DNA of 64,000 nucleotides, taken from NCBI RefSeq assembly GCF_026151205.1, contig NC_087072.1, forward strand, positions 19,248,103 to 19,312,102, given 5' to 3'. This DNA is from Bolinopsis microptera (Eukaryota; Ctenophora; Tentaculata; Lobata; Bolinopsidae). Shown here piece after piece: positions 48,201-57,482 of the stretch (position 1 is the stretch's first letter; each line of letters begins with the position of its first letter). Both the position numbers and the translations under genes were made by a program. A model generated the notes under the pieces. It was not told the DNA's origin, made no database searches, and saw only the letters and a list, made by a program, of their open reading frames with translations.

Positions 48201-51200
48201 CTGCAAACTGAGGGGTGCGCCACATGATGCTGGTGATGCGCTGAACTAGCGCTGCGTTCAACACGTAGCCAGCTCCTGCTGCGTAGGTAGGGTAGTAGGT
48301 ACTGGGGTAGTGGTAAGGGTCGACAGCGTATTTTCCTGTTCTGGAAACGAGTTTGTTCGAAATACACTCGCCCCCATACCAGGGTTTAGTTGATGAGACA
48401 TTTATCAGAGTCAGCGCTAACTTTGAAACGTTGAGATATGAATCATCGTCTAACTTGACAAGAAAATCGTACGAATAAGCATCTCGTTGATGTTGTAGCC
48501 TCCCCAGATACCAGGCGAGTTTGTGAACAATGTTGCGATAAGAATCAGGACCAGGCCAGACCACCATGTCCCCAAACTCCTTTACCTCATCAGACACATC
48601 ATACTCCATATTATCCTGGCCCACTAGGAAGATATATTCTAATTCTATAAAACCCCTTCCTGGTAGGGCCCAAGTATTGTTTAACCAGCCGTGAGTGCGG
48701 AGCATGTTTCTGATATCTTTATTTCTGGCTGCTGAGAGGATAACTACAATGAAGCGAGGAGTGAACACTGAAGGCTTTGTACTGACTTTACCACTATCAT
48801 TTATTATAGAGAACTTGATATTACCAATGTTGGCAGAAGTGACAGATTGAGGTAGATTAGCACCACTCTTTATACCAGATACTGTGAGTTTTGAGATGCA
48901 ATGTAGAGGAGAATATGAGAGCTGGAATATTATGGAGATACCGAGGAGAATCAAGATAATGGATGTTATCCGGTAGAAGAGATCTGATCTTCGCATTAAC
49001 TTGATCTTCCAACACTAAATCATGGACTAAATAATGGAGTTACTCTATTGAGTTTATAACAGAACTGAGGAATTCACATTTCTACAAGAAGTCCTACTTG
49101 GTTGAATACAACTTAATCTTTATTAGCCCATGAAATTAAGCTAAATAACGGGAAGCTAACCGCTATAAGTAATTTGTAAATAACTAATTAAGTACATTTT
49201 ACACGGCAGCACACGGTAAGGGTAATTAAAAAAAAGCTTATAATACTTGAAATGGACTTAAATTTAATTGACGATGGGAATTTTATATTTATATGACTGA
49301 ATAATTAATACAAATTGTTGAGTGTCAAAATTGCTACGTGCTCTGTGCGACCTCAAATAAACTAAAAATGTCAGATAAACCACTCACTAAACCCAGCAAC
49401 AACGCGGACTAATCTACCACTCATTAACCCCCCCCCCCCCCCCCGGCCCCGGCCCCGGCCCCCCCTCCTCCCTAGCTCATTACCCTCACTAATGCTACAA
49501 GAAGTATCTAGACAGGTAAAACGAACCCCCTCCCCACCCGGCCTCACGTTCTTCTTTAATCGTTAATTAGGGTCGAGTATGAGCAAGCACGCAGTATCAT
49601 GGTATACATGTACTAGCATTATGCGAGGTGGTATAACGCTACTAACCCTACTAAGTACTAACTACTGGGCAAATGTTTTAAAGACCGTTTACATGGTGGA
49701 ACACCACAGGTTTCATGTCAAGAGATACTCTAAGAATAGTAGTAAGTATCGAGTTAGGAGCACTGATGACCATTTTAGTAGGATATGGGATGTAGTTGAT
49801 ACTATTCTACTGTGGTCAGCTGAGCTCGTTAATTTAGTTTTAGATAAACTAATTTAACTGTTAGTGAATAAAAAAGTGTGTTATGTTTTTAACTTTTAGG
49901 AAACGTTCCAGACTTAGAGATTTCATATGTCTCAACCTTCTTATCACATATAAACAGGCCATACTAAGGACAAATTTTAAACAGTGATATAAAATTACCA
50001 GAATGTAAATGGTAACTGGCGATCTTCTCCATCTTTATACCATAGGAAGTTAGAAATAGTGCAATTTACCGGAGAAAAACTTTCCCGAGTTTAGATAAAT
50101 CTGTTTTCTTTTTTTTCTGAGAACATTGCTGAAGATCTAAATTTTATTTAACTATAATGCCCATCATGTATCACTTATTTATAGATCAAATAAAAGACAG
50201 GTTTTATATCTGGCACGCCTCCAAAAGTCGATAATAATACCATTTAAGTAATCAAACCCCATTTTACACTAATCAGCCACCTCATTAATTGAAAATGAAA
50301 ACCAAGCTGTTGGATGATAATCGTGTTCTTCCTAACTACCCAATCAATAAGCGCTAATAAGGTTCAGCCTGAATCACGCTTGCTCACACACTAATTAACT
50401 ACCAATCATAACACACAGTCCAAGATAACATTTATATGTATTATGTAATGCTGGTCATAGTGTGTATTGTGTAATTATATTATATACATAAGTAAGTGTA
50501 TACAAAAGTGTTTGTTTCTCGGGTTCAAGTGCTCTACTAAACAAATAGGAGCTTTTTATAAGCGTACCAAAGTAAACGATATTAGTTGAGCAATAACATC
50601 GTTTACTTTGTTACGCTTAAGTAAGTGTAAAAGATACAGATCTGTAGATATTGCGGAGCGTTTAAATCAAACTGGTAACAACTAACGTGACTGAAATAAT
50701 GTGAGGCAACTATTTTACGAAACAGTTAGCGAGCGAGATCAATCTTAATCAACAATATAACCACAATACAACTTGAATGAAATCGATTGTAACAGATTGC
50801 AATCTGATTTTGGATATCTTAACCTGTGAGGGATGGATCGACGCGACGTCCATTCGTATTGCATTAATTTAGCAGCCAAAACTTTGGATACAAAATTTAA
50901 TTAGGAAGATTACAAATTCAACAGATGGTTTTGTAAGAACGTGTTCATTTGAAGTTGAGGGTATTGGACATTGGTACGATATCAGTAACCCTATTAAATG
51001 GCACTATGCAGTAGACTTTGCCACACTATGACACTATAATATATAAACCCTCAATGGTTAGGATAATCGTTTCATCCTCTATATACATACTAGGCAAACT
51101 TTGTCACATACTCACATGGCGATATCTTTATCAGATGATAAAATATAACTTAAACTCGGCCAGCAGTGAGATATAAACTTCATCACACTATAAAATTGCG

Positions 51201-52027
51201 ACTGGGTACGGTAGTGGGTTGACATGGCCCCTTGCTGCCGTAATCCGTATTTGACCAAATTTTCGAATATCCACTGTCCAGTTCATACTTCATAGGAGGG
51301 TTCCATATGATTATTATCTACATATTTAACGATTTTTTTTTCCGTTAAATGGTACCTCCAGGTTAACTCCGTCACATATTTAAGAAATATATATGAGGGA
51401 TATTTAAGACACCCTGACAAGGAATGCCGAATAGTCTAGCATTCTGCATTATTATTTTTATAATTTTGATAATATTTAATAATTATTCTGATTAACAATT
51501 CTCACCTCGTACTCAGACGCTTGTGATGCTGTAGCTTCACTCTGAAATAAAGTCGTATTAACAAGGCAGCTTCAAATATTTTATCGTACTAGACAATTAA
51601 CATCGAATGAACATAGCTTTCTCGTGGGGGTGTTTAACCCCAAAAACCCCCATTTGAGGTAAAGTTGGGTTTTTATTACAAAAAATGTTAAAATTAATAT
51701 TATTTACACCTACATTCATTTGATACCAAATTACATGTTACCCTCCATCATCCCCATTATCAAATTCCCAGAATGGGAATTCCCAGAATGGGAATTTGAG
51801 GTAAAATGGGTTTTTTGGGGTTGGACATCCCCTTTCTAGTGTAAGGACAAAAGTAAGAATTTGGAATGTATCAAATTGTTCAACTTGCAAATTTAGACAT
51901 CTATTGTTTGATCTTACACCCACATAATTGAATATACTGTGCTACTCACCCCACTCCAAACGTTATCTTCATCCTCGGAGCTGACATCGGACCGTCTTCT
52001 TCTCCTTCTTCTACACGGGTCTTCCAT
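33231..52027 (-). CDS. CASC3: CASC3 / Barentsz (MLN51), exon junction complex
   Basis: Core factor of the exon junction complex, which binds eIF4A3 and RNA. The coding exons on minus are 52027-51950, 51541-51506, 43246-43196, 43054-43010, 42802-42281, 42153-41363, 41215-41166, 40673-40431, 40268-40141, 40015-39892, 36585-36419, 35645-35581, 33629-33499 and 33319-33231. Every junction is AG/GT and every phase agrees, giving 839 residues (human about 700). Residues 184-244 are the SELOR/Btz core: PKRGMFYQHDDR (F193) and KKWVHDMF (W229), as in human RKGLFFEHD and RWEHDKF. An Glu/Lys-rich acidic stretch precedes it. An Arg/Gly/Asp-rich region follows, then KPKRYSQRS, like human AKRYSSQRQ, and Gly-, Gln- and Met-rich tails. 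Introns host a GT31 gene, an EF-hand gene and several mobile elements. The first exon's upstream limit is unknown. Confidence 0.9.
37037..37838. mobile_element. 802-bp element with decamer arrays at both ends
   Basis: The same 8 bases, ATCAGCAA, flank it (37,029-37,036 and 37,839-37,846). The inverted ends read GGGGGGAATGCAACGTCAAT and its near-inverse. Next to the left end, and again near the right end, is an array of about six gtcaattaat decamers in direct orientation, closed each time by gtcaatgtcagtttt-like sequence, a ggaatactgacattaattgac block in inverse sense and a G/C step. There is no transposase. The 8-bp duplication fits hAT-, P- or Merlin-type movers. It lies in a CASC3 intron and just upstream of the antisense EF-hand gene. 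Confidence 0.85.
38066..39372 (+). CDS. small EF-hand calcium-binding protein
   Basis: Four coding exons: 38066-38068 (ATG only), 38660-38812, 39014-39141 and 39330-39372. All have GT/AG borders and matching phases, and they encode 108 residues. Two EF-hands are seen. The first loop is DNDGNLKIDRAE, with Leu at position 6 where Gly is usual. The second, DKDGSGFIEISE, is canonical. The chain resembles a half-calmodulin, so Ca2+-binding sensor or buffer activity is likely for the second site. The gene is antisense inside the CASC3 intron between exons 10 and 11. A poly(A) signal AATAAA at 39,860 lies just before CASC3 exon 10. The ATG-only first exon is inferred from ATG-GTGAGT and is the weakest part. 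Confidence 0.75.
40786..41032 (-). repeat. tRNA-derived SINE
   Basis: On the minus strand it begins with a tRNA-like head: A-box TGGTTAGAACGCC (41,006-41,018) and B-box GGTTCGAATCC (40,972-40,982), spaced as in a tRNA promoter. A non-tRNA body follows, containing gagggttaaatgagg. It lies in the CASC3 intron between exons 7 and 8. The head cannot fold a full acceptor stem with its tail, so it is a SINE and not a tRNA gene. Confidence 0.85.
43995..44045 (-). ncRNA. hammerhead-ribozyme-like motif (left PLE arm)
   Basis: The exact inverse of the motif in the right arm. On minus it reads ATTC-TGA-TACA, CTGATGA (44,034-44,028), a TGCA-type stem II, GAAA, CTCTGAG and TT, then TGTA-GAAT. See the plus copy at 46,355 for the pairing scheme. 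It is not independent evidence, because the arms are identical. Confidence 0.55.
44201..45043 (-). pseudogene. Penelope-like element C-terminal half, inverted copy
   Basis: Inverted duplicate of the plus-strand frame at 45,357-46,199, with the same predicted residues from TIINQLPKMINRRL to the stop. It includes the CNCRKPEMCPLNGQC cysteine cluster and the GIY-YIG domain. It lacks the reverse-transcriptase catalytic block entirely, so it cannot be functional. The open frame that extends to 45,109 reads through the junction into the antisense of the spacer, and the first 22 or so residues are not element protein. Confidence 0.85.
45044..46199 (+). pseudogene. Penelope-like RT (C-term) with GIY-YIG endonuclease
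   Basis: 5'-truncated Penelope-like protein of 385 codons. It begins in the palm at CELVGLYMLNQL, followed by catalytic LYRDDGLAI, the thumb (FKEEGLKITIETN, VDFLDVTLNL, FRKPND) and HPPTIINQLP. The cysteine cluster CNCRKPEMCPLNGQC precedes the GIY-YIG endonuclease (KYIGLTENTFKTRFSSHTSSF), which in autonomous Penelope elements cuts AT-rich targets. CHLCLTEKLYIIL closes the domain. The frame is open to TAG at 46,197-46,199. An apparent extension upstream to 44,964 is antisense to the left arm, not element coding. Confidence 0.88.
46355..46405 (+). ncRNA. hammerhead-ribozyme-like motif (type I)
   Basis: Stem I: TACA (46,362) pairs with TGTA (46,398), and ATTC (46,355) with GAAT (46,402), with a TGA bulge between. 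The core CTGATGA (46,366-46,372) is followed by a short stem II (TGC/GCA), then GAAA (46,385). Stem III, CTCTGAG, is self-complementary with one U-U mismatch and too short to close alone. Cleavage would follow GUU (46,397). Penelope-like elements are known to carry minimal type I hammerheads with tiny stem III that work best as dimers. It lies about 155 bases past the stop codon. Stem II starts with a U-U mismatch, so activity may be weak. Confidence 0.6.
46551..46613. repeat. perfect 28-bp-stem hairpin
   Basis: taataaatagttgttgtttg onwards pairs base for base with the right half (46,586-46,613) around a 7-base loop, giving a 28-bp stem. It lies between AT microsatellite blocks next to the Penelope element. 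It could be a very young fold-back insertion. Confidence 0.9.
46688..46870. repeat. 183-bp fold-back element
   Basis: The ends ataactataata... and ...tattatagttat are inverted. The arms share gcgaatttctatgtgccaaa and cacttcaaacac in inverse orientation, with a loop of about 40 bases. It is probably a small inverted-repeat mobile element. No coding capacity. Confidence 0.85.
48010..48996 (-). CDS. beta-1,3-galactosyltransferase-like (GT31)
   Basis: 328 residues in one exon. Residues 7-27 form an N-terminal signal anchor, giving a Golgi type II protein with a short cytosolic tail starting MRRSD. The GT31 blocks follow in order: FIVVILSAARN (82-92), RNMLRTHGW (96-104), EYIFLVGQ (120-127), DSYRNIVHKL (151-160), the metal-binding DDD (183-185), YPTYAAGAGYVLN (235-247) and EDAYIGV (267-273). 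Such enzymes transfer Gal, GlcNAc or GalNAc from UDP-sugars in beta-1,3 linkage, and donor and acceptor cannot be told from sequence. The gene lies inside the large CASC3 intron 2 on the same strand, so it needs its own promoter. A reverse-complement AATAAA at 47,967 is a likely poly(A) signal. Confidence 0.9.
   Translation of the reverse strand: MRRSDLFYRITSIILILLGISIIFQLSYSPLHCISKLTVSGIKSGANLPQSVTSANIGNIKFSIINDSGKVSTKPSVFTPRFIVVILSAARNKDIRNMLRTHGWLNNTWALPGRGFIELEYIFLVGQDNMEYDVSDEVKEFGDMVVWPGPDSYRNIVHKLAWYLGRLQHQRDAYSYDFLVKLDDDSYLNVSKLALTLINVSSTKPWYGGECISNKLVSRTGKYAVDPYHYPSTYYPTYAAGAGYVLNAALVQRITSIMWRTPQFAVEDAYIGVLTNLTGTGVECLEGFYHQKWKMYSGVLGTAVLLHKVKLDDIKTIRSLTENLTGII
49430..49471. repeat. 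poly(C)/ggcccc low-complexity tract
   Basis: A run of about 16 C is followed by repeated ggcccc units and another C run. It is a low-complexity tract that is prone to length error in assemblies. Confidence 0.85.
49472..51505. other. CASC3 intron 2, left portion, unassigned
   Basis: Apart from the hairpin at 50,560-50,618 there is no recognised structure. A 92-codon open frame at 49,579-49,857 (+) shows no family match and no splice support, so it is not called. Confidence 0.5.
50560..50618. repeat. imperfect 20-bp hairpin
   Basis: aagcgtaccaaagtaaacgat pairs with its inverse (50,598-50,618) with one mismatch, around a 17-base loop. The size is compatible with a small-RNA precursor or a tiny inverted-repeat insertion. 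Neither is shown. Confidence 0.75.
51626..51832. mobile_element. 207-bp MITE with near-perfect 8-bp duplication
   Basis: The inverted ends read GGGGGTGTTTAACCCCAAAA and the near-inverse of GGGGATGTCCAACCCCAAAA. The flanks are TTTCTCGT (left) and TTTCTAGT (right), an 8-bp duplication with one change. The interior contains a duplicated attcccagaatggga. It sits in CASC3 intron 1. An 8-bp duplication suggests a hAT-type mover. Confidence 0.75.
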
Positions 52028-52576
52028 CCTAAATATGACAGTAAGTTGTGTAAATCAGGGTTGCCGTTCAGAGTCCCAGCCAGGTCACATGGTTTCTCTC
52101 TGCACAGTACTGACTACTGGTGCCCAACCAAGGGTTATGGTCAATAAACAATCAAGAAAAGGTGGTAAATATGTGATAAAAAGCCTTAAAAGCTTGAATG
52201 AGGGAATAAGGGTTGTAAGCCAATACTGTAAAAATTCAGGCTCGAACTAAAAAAGTATGCATTTTCAAGAAATTTAGGTGAACGGAAAAGGTACAGTAAA
52301 TATGAATTATGAGTACTTTATAACAATTTTACTCTCCATCATAACCATATCATGAAAGGTAAGCAGTATGTGACAACTGAACGCTTAAATTTATTCAGTG
52401 TACATAGGCCACAACCCAGTAATACCCATTATAAGAATAGGCATGTCATAAAAAATATAAAACATGAATCAGTTATTATTAAAATTACTCATTTCACATA
52501 GAAATTCAGTTTTCAATATCAAAAATAAGCTACTTCAAAAAAAACAGATATCAGAATTCTGTAAAGAATACCATTT

Positions 52577-53932
52577 TTACACCCAAGACAAAGATTGCTT
52601 GCTGTGACATGAAAGTCCAGAACCCTCCACAGAAATAAGGTGCATCTGAGGAGACATGAGGCTGACTGGCAGTGGTAGTCTCGTCACTAAACACTCAGCA
52701 CAGTATTCTATATTTTCCTGGTATTGAACAACTTTGCAATACTGATCATAATATTTCTTGAGATTTGAAGACAGTTTTAAATCAGAATATCTAATAACAT
52801 AATCTTCTTTAGAACTTGGGTTCCTTCCAAGAGGGTTCTTAATTATCTTACATCCATTCTGAGCAGCATCATGGATACGTTTCTTACCGTGGAAAAGTGA
52901 GTGAGACTGGTTTCCCAGTTCAACTGTAAGAGCATTTGTAATGTGACCGCGATGCATTTTGAGATGCTTCCAATCATTTACAACAGGATGGAACAAGTCA
53001 GATAACACACCTTGGATATCGTTTAGGTGATGACGAGTACATTCCAATCTTAGTAAACTTGTGTCACTTCTTGAATCATACTGGAGTCTATCTATTCTGG
53101 CTAAGTCGATGTGATTCTCTGAATTGCCATTTAATTTTAACTCTCTCAAAGTTGGATCAAATCTGCCATGAACACGAATCAGATACACAAATTTCATCTT
53201 TCCGGCATTCTGTGCTGTAGCTAACTTTTGGGCTTTGTTCGCGTTTTTTGAAAATATCACTACTCCAGGAACAAGTTCCAGGTCATTGTGAAGGAAAATC
53301 GTGTCTTCCTTGTAATGCCTGAATATGTGTAACATGAACTGAAGAGAGTTGTAAACATGATTCTTCATGTGAGGAATGCAAGGTAAACCTGCTGGTTTGT
53401 CTACATAACTGTAATTATTTTCCATTTTGATTGGTTTTAAATTAGCAGGGTTGAATTTTGGGATAGGATCTTCATGGCGATGATGGTTTGCTGTTATGTG
53501 ATTATGTTTTGCAAGAGGAGAGCTTCCCGTCCGATAAACCTTGCCATCTATAATAACACCTTTTGATTCCAACAGCTGATTTACATATTGGGATTTCTGG
53601 CTCTTAGGAATAGGTCCTGTAGTGGTCAACATTTTAAAATCGTAAAGATTCATCCTCTTTGCACTTCTGGTTAGGTTAGTCTTAATGTTCACTGTGTACG
53701 GTTTAACAATTTGTAGATCATCAGTATAGTCATAAATGAGGGCTGGATGACTTTTTGGAACATCAAAATATCTCTCCATGAGTTTCTTGGGTGCAAACTT
53801 GTGTTTCCATGGTACATTTATGATAGCTTTATCTTCATGTTCAAGAGGCCTAACCTTTGTAGCAAGTGTGACCATTGATCGAGAAACATAAACATTCTTT
53901 AAAAATGTGATTTGTCGAACACTCAATGACAT
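52577..53932 (-). CDS. RPUSD2-like pseudouridine synthase homologue
   Basis: 451 residues of the RluA-type RNA pseudouridine synthase family, closest in layout to RPUSD2. There is an S4-like region (residues about 100-125), HRHEDPIPKF, VDKPAGLPCIP, NSLQFMLHIF, then YLIRVHGRFDP and a C-terminal CAECLVTR block as in RPUSD2. In active members the catalytic Asp lies in HRLDxxTSG. Here residues 215-223 read HNDLELVPG, so the Asp position is Leu218 (Asp217 is one residue off). Loss of activity is likely unless Asp217 substitutes. The start is set at 53,932 because ATTTCAG directly precedes that ATG, so upstream frame codons are probably intron. The N-terminus (MSLSVRQITFLKNVYVSR) looks like a mitochondrial presequence. 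A possible poly(A) signal (inverse AATAAA) is at 52,390. Confidence 0.82.
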   Translation of the reverse strand: MSLSVRQITFLKNVYVSRSMVTLATKVRPLEHEDKAIINVPWKHKFAPKKLMERYFDVPKSHPALIYDYTDDLQIVKPYTVNIKTNLTRSAKRMNLYDFKMLTTTGPIPKSQKSQYVNQLLESKGVIIDGKVYRTGSSPLAKHNHITANHHRHEDPIPKFNPANLKPIKMENNYSYVDKPAGLPCIPHMKNHVYNSLQFMLHIFRHYKEDTIFLHNDLELVPGVVIFSKNANKAQKLATAQNAGKMKFVYLIRVHGRFDPTLRELKLNGNSENHIDLARIDRLQYDSRSDTSLLRLECTRHHLNDIQGVLSDLFHPVVNDWKHLKMHRGHITNALTVELGNQSHSLFHGKKRIHDAAQNGCKIIKNPLGRNPSSKEDYVIRYSDLKLSSNLKKYYDQYCKVVQYQENIEYCAECLVTRLPLPVSLMSPQMHLISVEGSGLSCHSKQSLSWV

Positions 53933-54015
53933 TCTGAAATGATTTAAACATAGAAAACGGAATTCTGAAGTGTTCAATTGAAGTTGATTTTAAAATGAAA
54001 CATAATACAGACTAA

Positions 54016-57000
54016 TATAGATGTGGATACTGGCGGGGAGGTGATAATTGTTTGTTTACATTTATAGTGAGCACATGTTAAGCAGGCTGAGGAGGTGATA
54101 ATTGTTTGTTTACATTTTAGGTCGAGCACATGTTAAGCAGGCTGAGGAGGTGATACATATTTTGTATTATAGAAGGTTTGTAACACTTGTAACGCTTTCT
54201 TGTTACCCCCCTTTGAGGACCCCGAATTATTTTCTGAACGAAAGCTCAAAAATAACCGAGAAATCGACCTTCTTATTAACTCATTTTGATGACTGTTTCT
54301 GACCTAAAATTGCACGAAAAATCGATTTAGCTAGGTTTCAGAACCTATAAACACTTCCTTGTCCCTCAAAATTGATGTTTTATAGTTAATACGACCAACA
54401 AGCAACATATATTTTGATCCTTCGGTTCTACTCATGACCTAGACAGTTAAGCTGAACCCGACAGATTGAGGCAATCCTCACCTTAACTGATCAAACTGGT
54501 ACTAACACAATTTTCAGATATAAATGTTCTTTGCGATACGTTTATTGCAGCTTTGCAACTTGAGTGAAGACCAGAGTACGAAAACACACAGCAGGTAAGC
54601 AACTCACTTTTGGTGACTGTTCCTCACGAACATTCTGATCCTGTAACATATGAACAGGGAGATCGTCTCCTTAACAAATCGAACAGGTACTATCACAATT
54701 TCCAGAGCACAGCATGATAACAAAGTCAAAAGAAACACAATGAAGGTAGGTTACCAACACCACAATATAACAATCATACTGACAACTGAATTAAATGTAT
54801 TCTGACGACGGGCAGCCCTGATGTGCTCCGTGGTCCTCAACGAGCGACCACTTGTAATAGAGGTGTTATGTCATGTGACACCGATCCGTCCAATCACAAA
54901 CAGGAAAAGTGAGCAGATCGATATCGTGTGTTTACTTTCCTTATCTTTATTTGACCCTCTGTTCACATTGTTATCTCTACCACATCTTGACTCGGCAAGG
55001 TCCGCGTGCAATATCTGCACCGCGGTAAACACGCCATGATTACGTCATGAACTTGAAATAGTGTGATTGTTGTACACTTATATAACCGTGCCCATCGCCC
55101 ACGTACATTACAAACTGTTGGGGGGGGGGGGGGGGGGGGTGGGGGCGGGGGATGGGGTTTAAGATAAACAACCGATCTTGATAGTGTGTTGGTCGCTCCT
55201 CCAACTGACTGTGATGCTAACCGTCCAGTCATGAACGGAACATTAACATTCTTTAGTTATAGCATGTTTCGGTTTCATTGTTCAATTGCGGAGATTAGTA
55301 TTATTAAAAACATTTACTCTAATATGAGGTCGCGATTATGAACTGAGTGAGATTCCAAATGATGAACTGTGCTTTAAGTTTACACCAACTGGAAGCAAAG
55401 GAATAATGCATATATCCATGAGTGCTCCTTTGCTTAACTTAGACCTTTAGACAGTAAGTGTTTGGAAACAGAATCTAGGACACGACTTCACTGACAAGAA
55501 CTGCATGTTCCAGGAGGAGGCAGTATACAGGAGGACAAGCATGGTTATACCTGACAGAGTTGAAGTACTAGTTCAACATGGTGCAGTTCATTTTTGCCAG
55601 GTTAAACACTTACCGTCCAAGTTAAGTTAGGGAGCACTCATGGGTATATTCCTTTGGTTCCAGTTGGTGTAAACTTAAAGCACAGTTCATCATTTGGAAT
55701 TCCACTGAGTTGATAATCGCGACCACATATTACAGCAAACTGTACATATTACAGCAAACTGTACTTATCTCCGCAGTTCAGCCGAGACATACTATAACTA
55801 AAAAATTATGTTATTATTCTGTTCCTGACTGGACGACAAGCATCACAGTCAGTTGGAGGAGCGACCAACACACTATCAAGATCGGTTGTTTATCTTAAAC
55901 CCCATCCCCCGCCCCCACCCCCCCAACAGTTTGTAATGTACGTGGGCGATGGGCACGGTTATATAAGTGTACAACAATCACACTATTTCAAGTTCATGAC
56001 GTAATCATGGCGTGTTTACCGCGGTGCAGATATTGCACGCGGACCTTGCCGAGTCAAGATGTGGTAGAGATAACAATGTGAACAGAGGGTCAAATAAAGA
56101 TAAGGAAAGTAAACACACGATATCGATCTGCTCACTTTTCCTGTTTGTGATTGGACGGATCGGTGTCACATGACATAACACCTCTATTACAAGTGGTCGC
56201 TCGTTGAGGACCACGGAGCACATCAGGGCTGCCCGTCGTCAGAATACATTTAATTCAGTTGTCAGTATGATTGTTTTATTGTGGTGTTGGTAACCTACCT
56301 TCATTGTGTTTCTTTTGACTTTGTTATCATGCTGTGCTCTGGAAATTGTGATAGTACCTGTTCGATTTGTTAAGGAGACGATCTCCCTGTTCATATGTTA
56401 CAGGATCAGAATGTTCGTGAGGAACAGTCACCAAAAGTGAGTTGCTTACCTGCTGTGTGTTTTCGTACTCTGGTCTTCACTCAAGTTGCAAAGCTGCAAT
56501 AAACGTATCGCAAAGAACATTTATATCTGAAAATTGTGTTAGTACCAGTTTGATCAGTTAAGGTGAGGATTGCCTCAATCTGTCGGGTTCAGCTTAACTG
56601 TCTAGGTCATGAGTAGAACCGAAGGATCAAAATATATGTTGCTTGTTGGTCGTATTAACTATAAAACATCAATTTTGAGGGATAAGGAAGTGTTTATAGG
56701 TTCTGAAACCTAGCTAAATCGATTTTTCGTGCAATTTTAGGTCAGAAACAGTCATCAAAATGAGTTAATAAGAAGGTCGATTTCTCGGTTATTTTTGAGC
56801 TTTCGTTCAGAAAATAATTCGGGGTCCTCAAAGGGGGGGGTAACAAGAAGGCGTTACAAGTGTTATATTACAAACCTTCTATAATACAAAATATGTATCA
56901 CCTCATCAGCCTGCTTAACATGTGCTCGACCTAAAATGTAAACAAACAATTATCACCTCCTCAGCCTGCTTAACATGTGCTCACTATTAATGTAAACAAA

Positions 57001-57035
57001 CAATTATCACCTCCCCGCCAGTATCCACATCTATA
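54016..57035. mobile_element. 3-kb palindromic (fold-back) element
   Basis: Left arm 54,016-~55,460 is repeated in inverse as ~55,600-57,035, with near identity wherever compared. The main differences are G/C-tract length near 55,120 and small indels. The unique centre is about 140-150 bp. Each arm contains a 54-base unit (gtgataattgtttgtttaca...) duplicated in tandem at its outer end. A 72-codon frame occurs in both arms only because the arms match. There is no transposase. The left end lies about 85 bases from the RPUSD2-like start codon, so the element is in that gene's 5' intron or promoter region. Confidence 0.85.
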
Positions 57036-57313
57036 ATAGGATACATTAAAAGATAATGCGACAGTAAATAGTTCTGGAATTCTGGTGAAATCATTCGAAC
57101 AGTCTCTGGTTTTAAAAATAGTGAATTTACAGTTTATAATAGTACTATATATAGAGTGTAATACAATGTAGATGTACTGATGGGGTATCATAAGAAGGGC
57201 TCCAACTCATTTAACTCTCAATAACGGTTTTCCGATCATTCTGCTGAGTCAACCGGGGAGACATTACACTAATACTATCTGAGCTGTGAAGTGTGAAAAT
57301 ATCTAACTTCAAA

Positions 57314-57482
57314 AGATGCCCTAGTGGTGAGAATGTCCGCCTTCTGAGCAGAAGATACAGGCTAGGGTTCTAATCATAGTGTCACTCAGTCCATGCGAAA
57401 TTACACATCTGTGTTATACATACTCAGTCACCTCAGCCTTATGATTGGAAAATGGTGATGGAGGGTTAAATTTTTTTTTTTT
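57314..57482 (+). repeat. degenerate tRNA-derived SINE
   Basis: A-box-like CTAGTGGTGAGAATG (57,321) and B-box GGTTCTAATCA (57,366-57,376) form a tRNA-like head. The body ends gagggttaaa and a T12 tract at 57,471-57,482. The gagggttaaat block is shared with the SINE at 40,786-41,032, suggesting related bodies. It is decayed and not a functional tRNA. Confidence 0.65.

Noticed and set aside
49579..49857. 92-codon plus-strand frame
   Set aside because: No recognised motif, signal or splice context; could be chance in CASC3 intron 2.
54821..56223. Identical 72-codon frames on both strands
   Set aside because: They are the same sequence in the two arms of a palindrome, so repetition is not evidence of selection. 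No family match.
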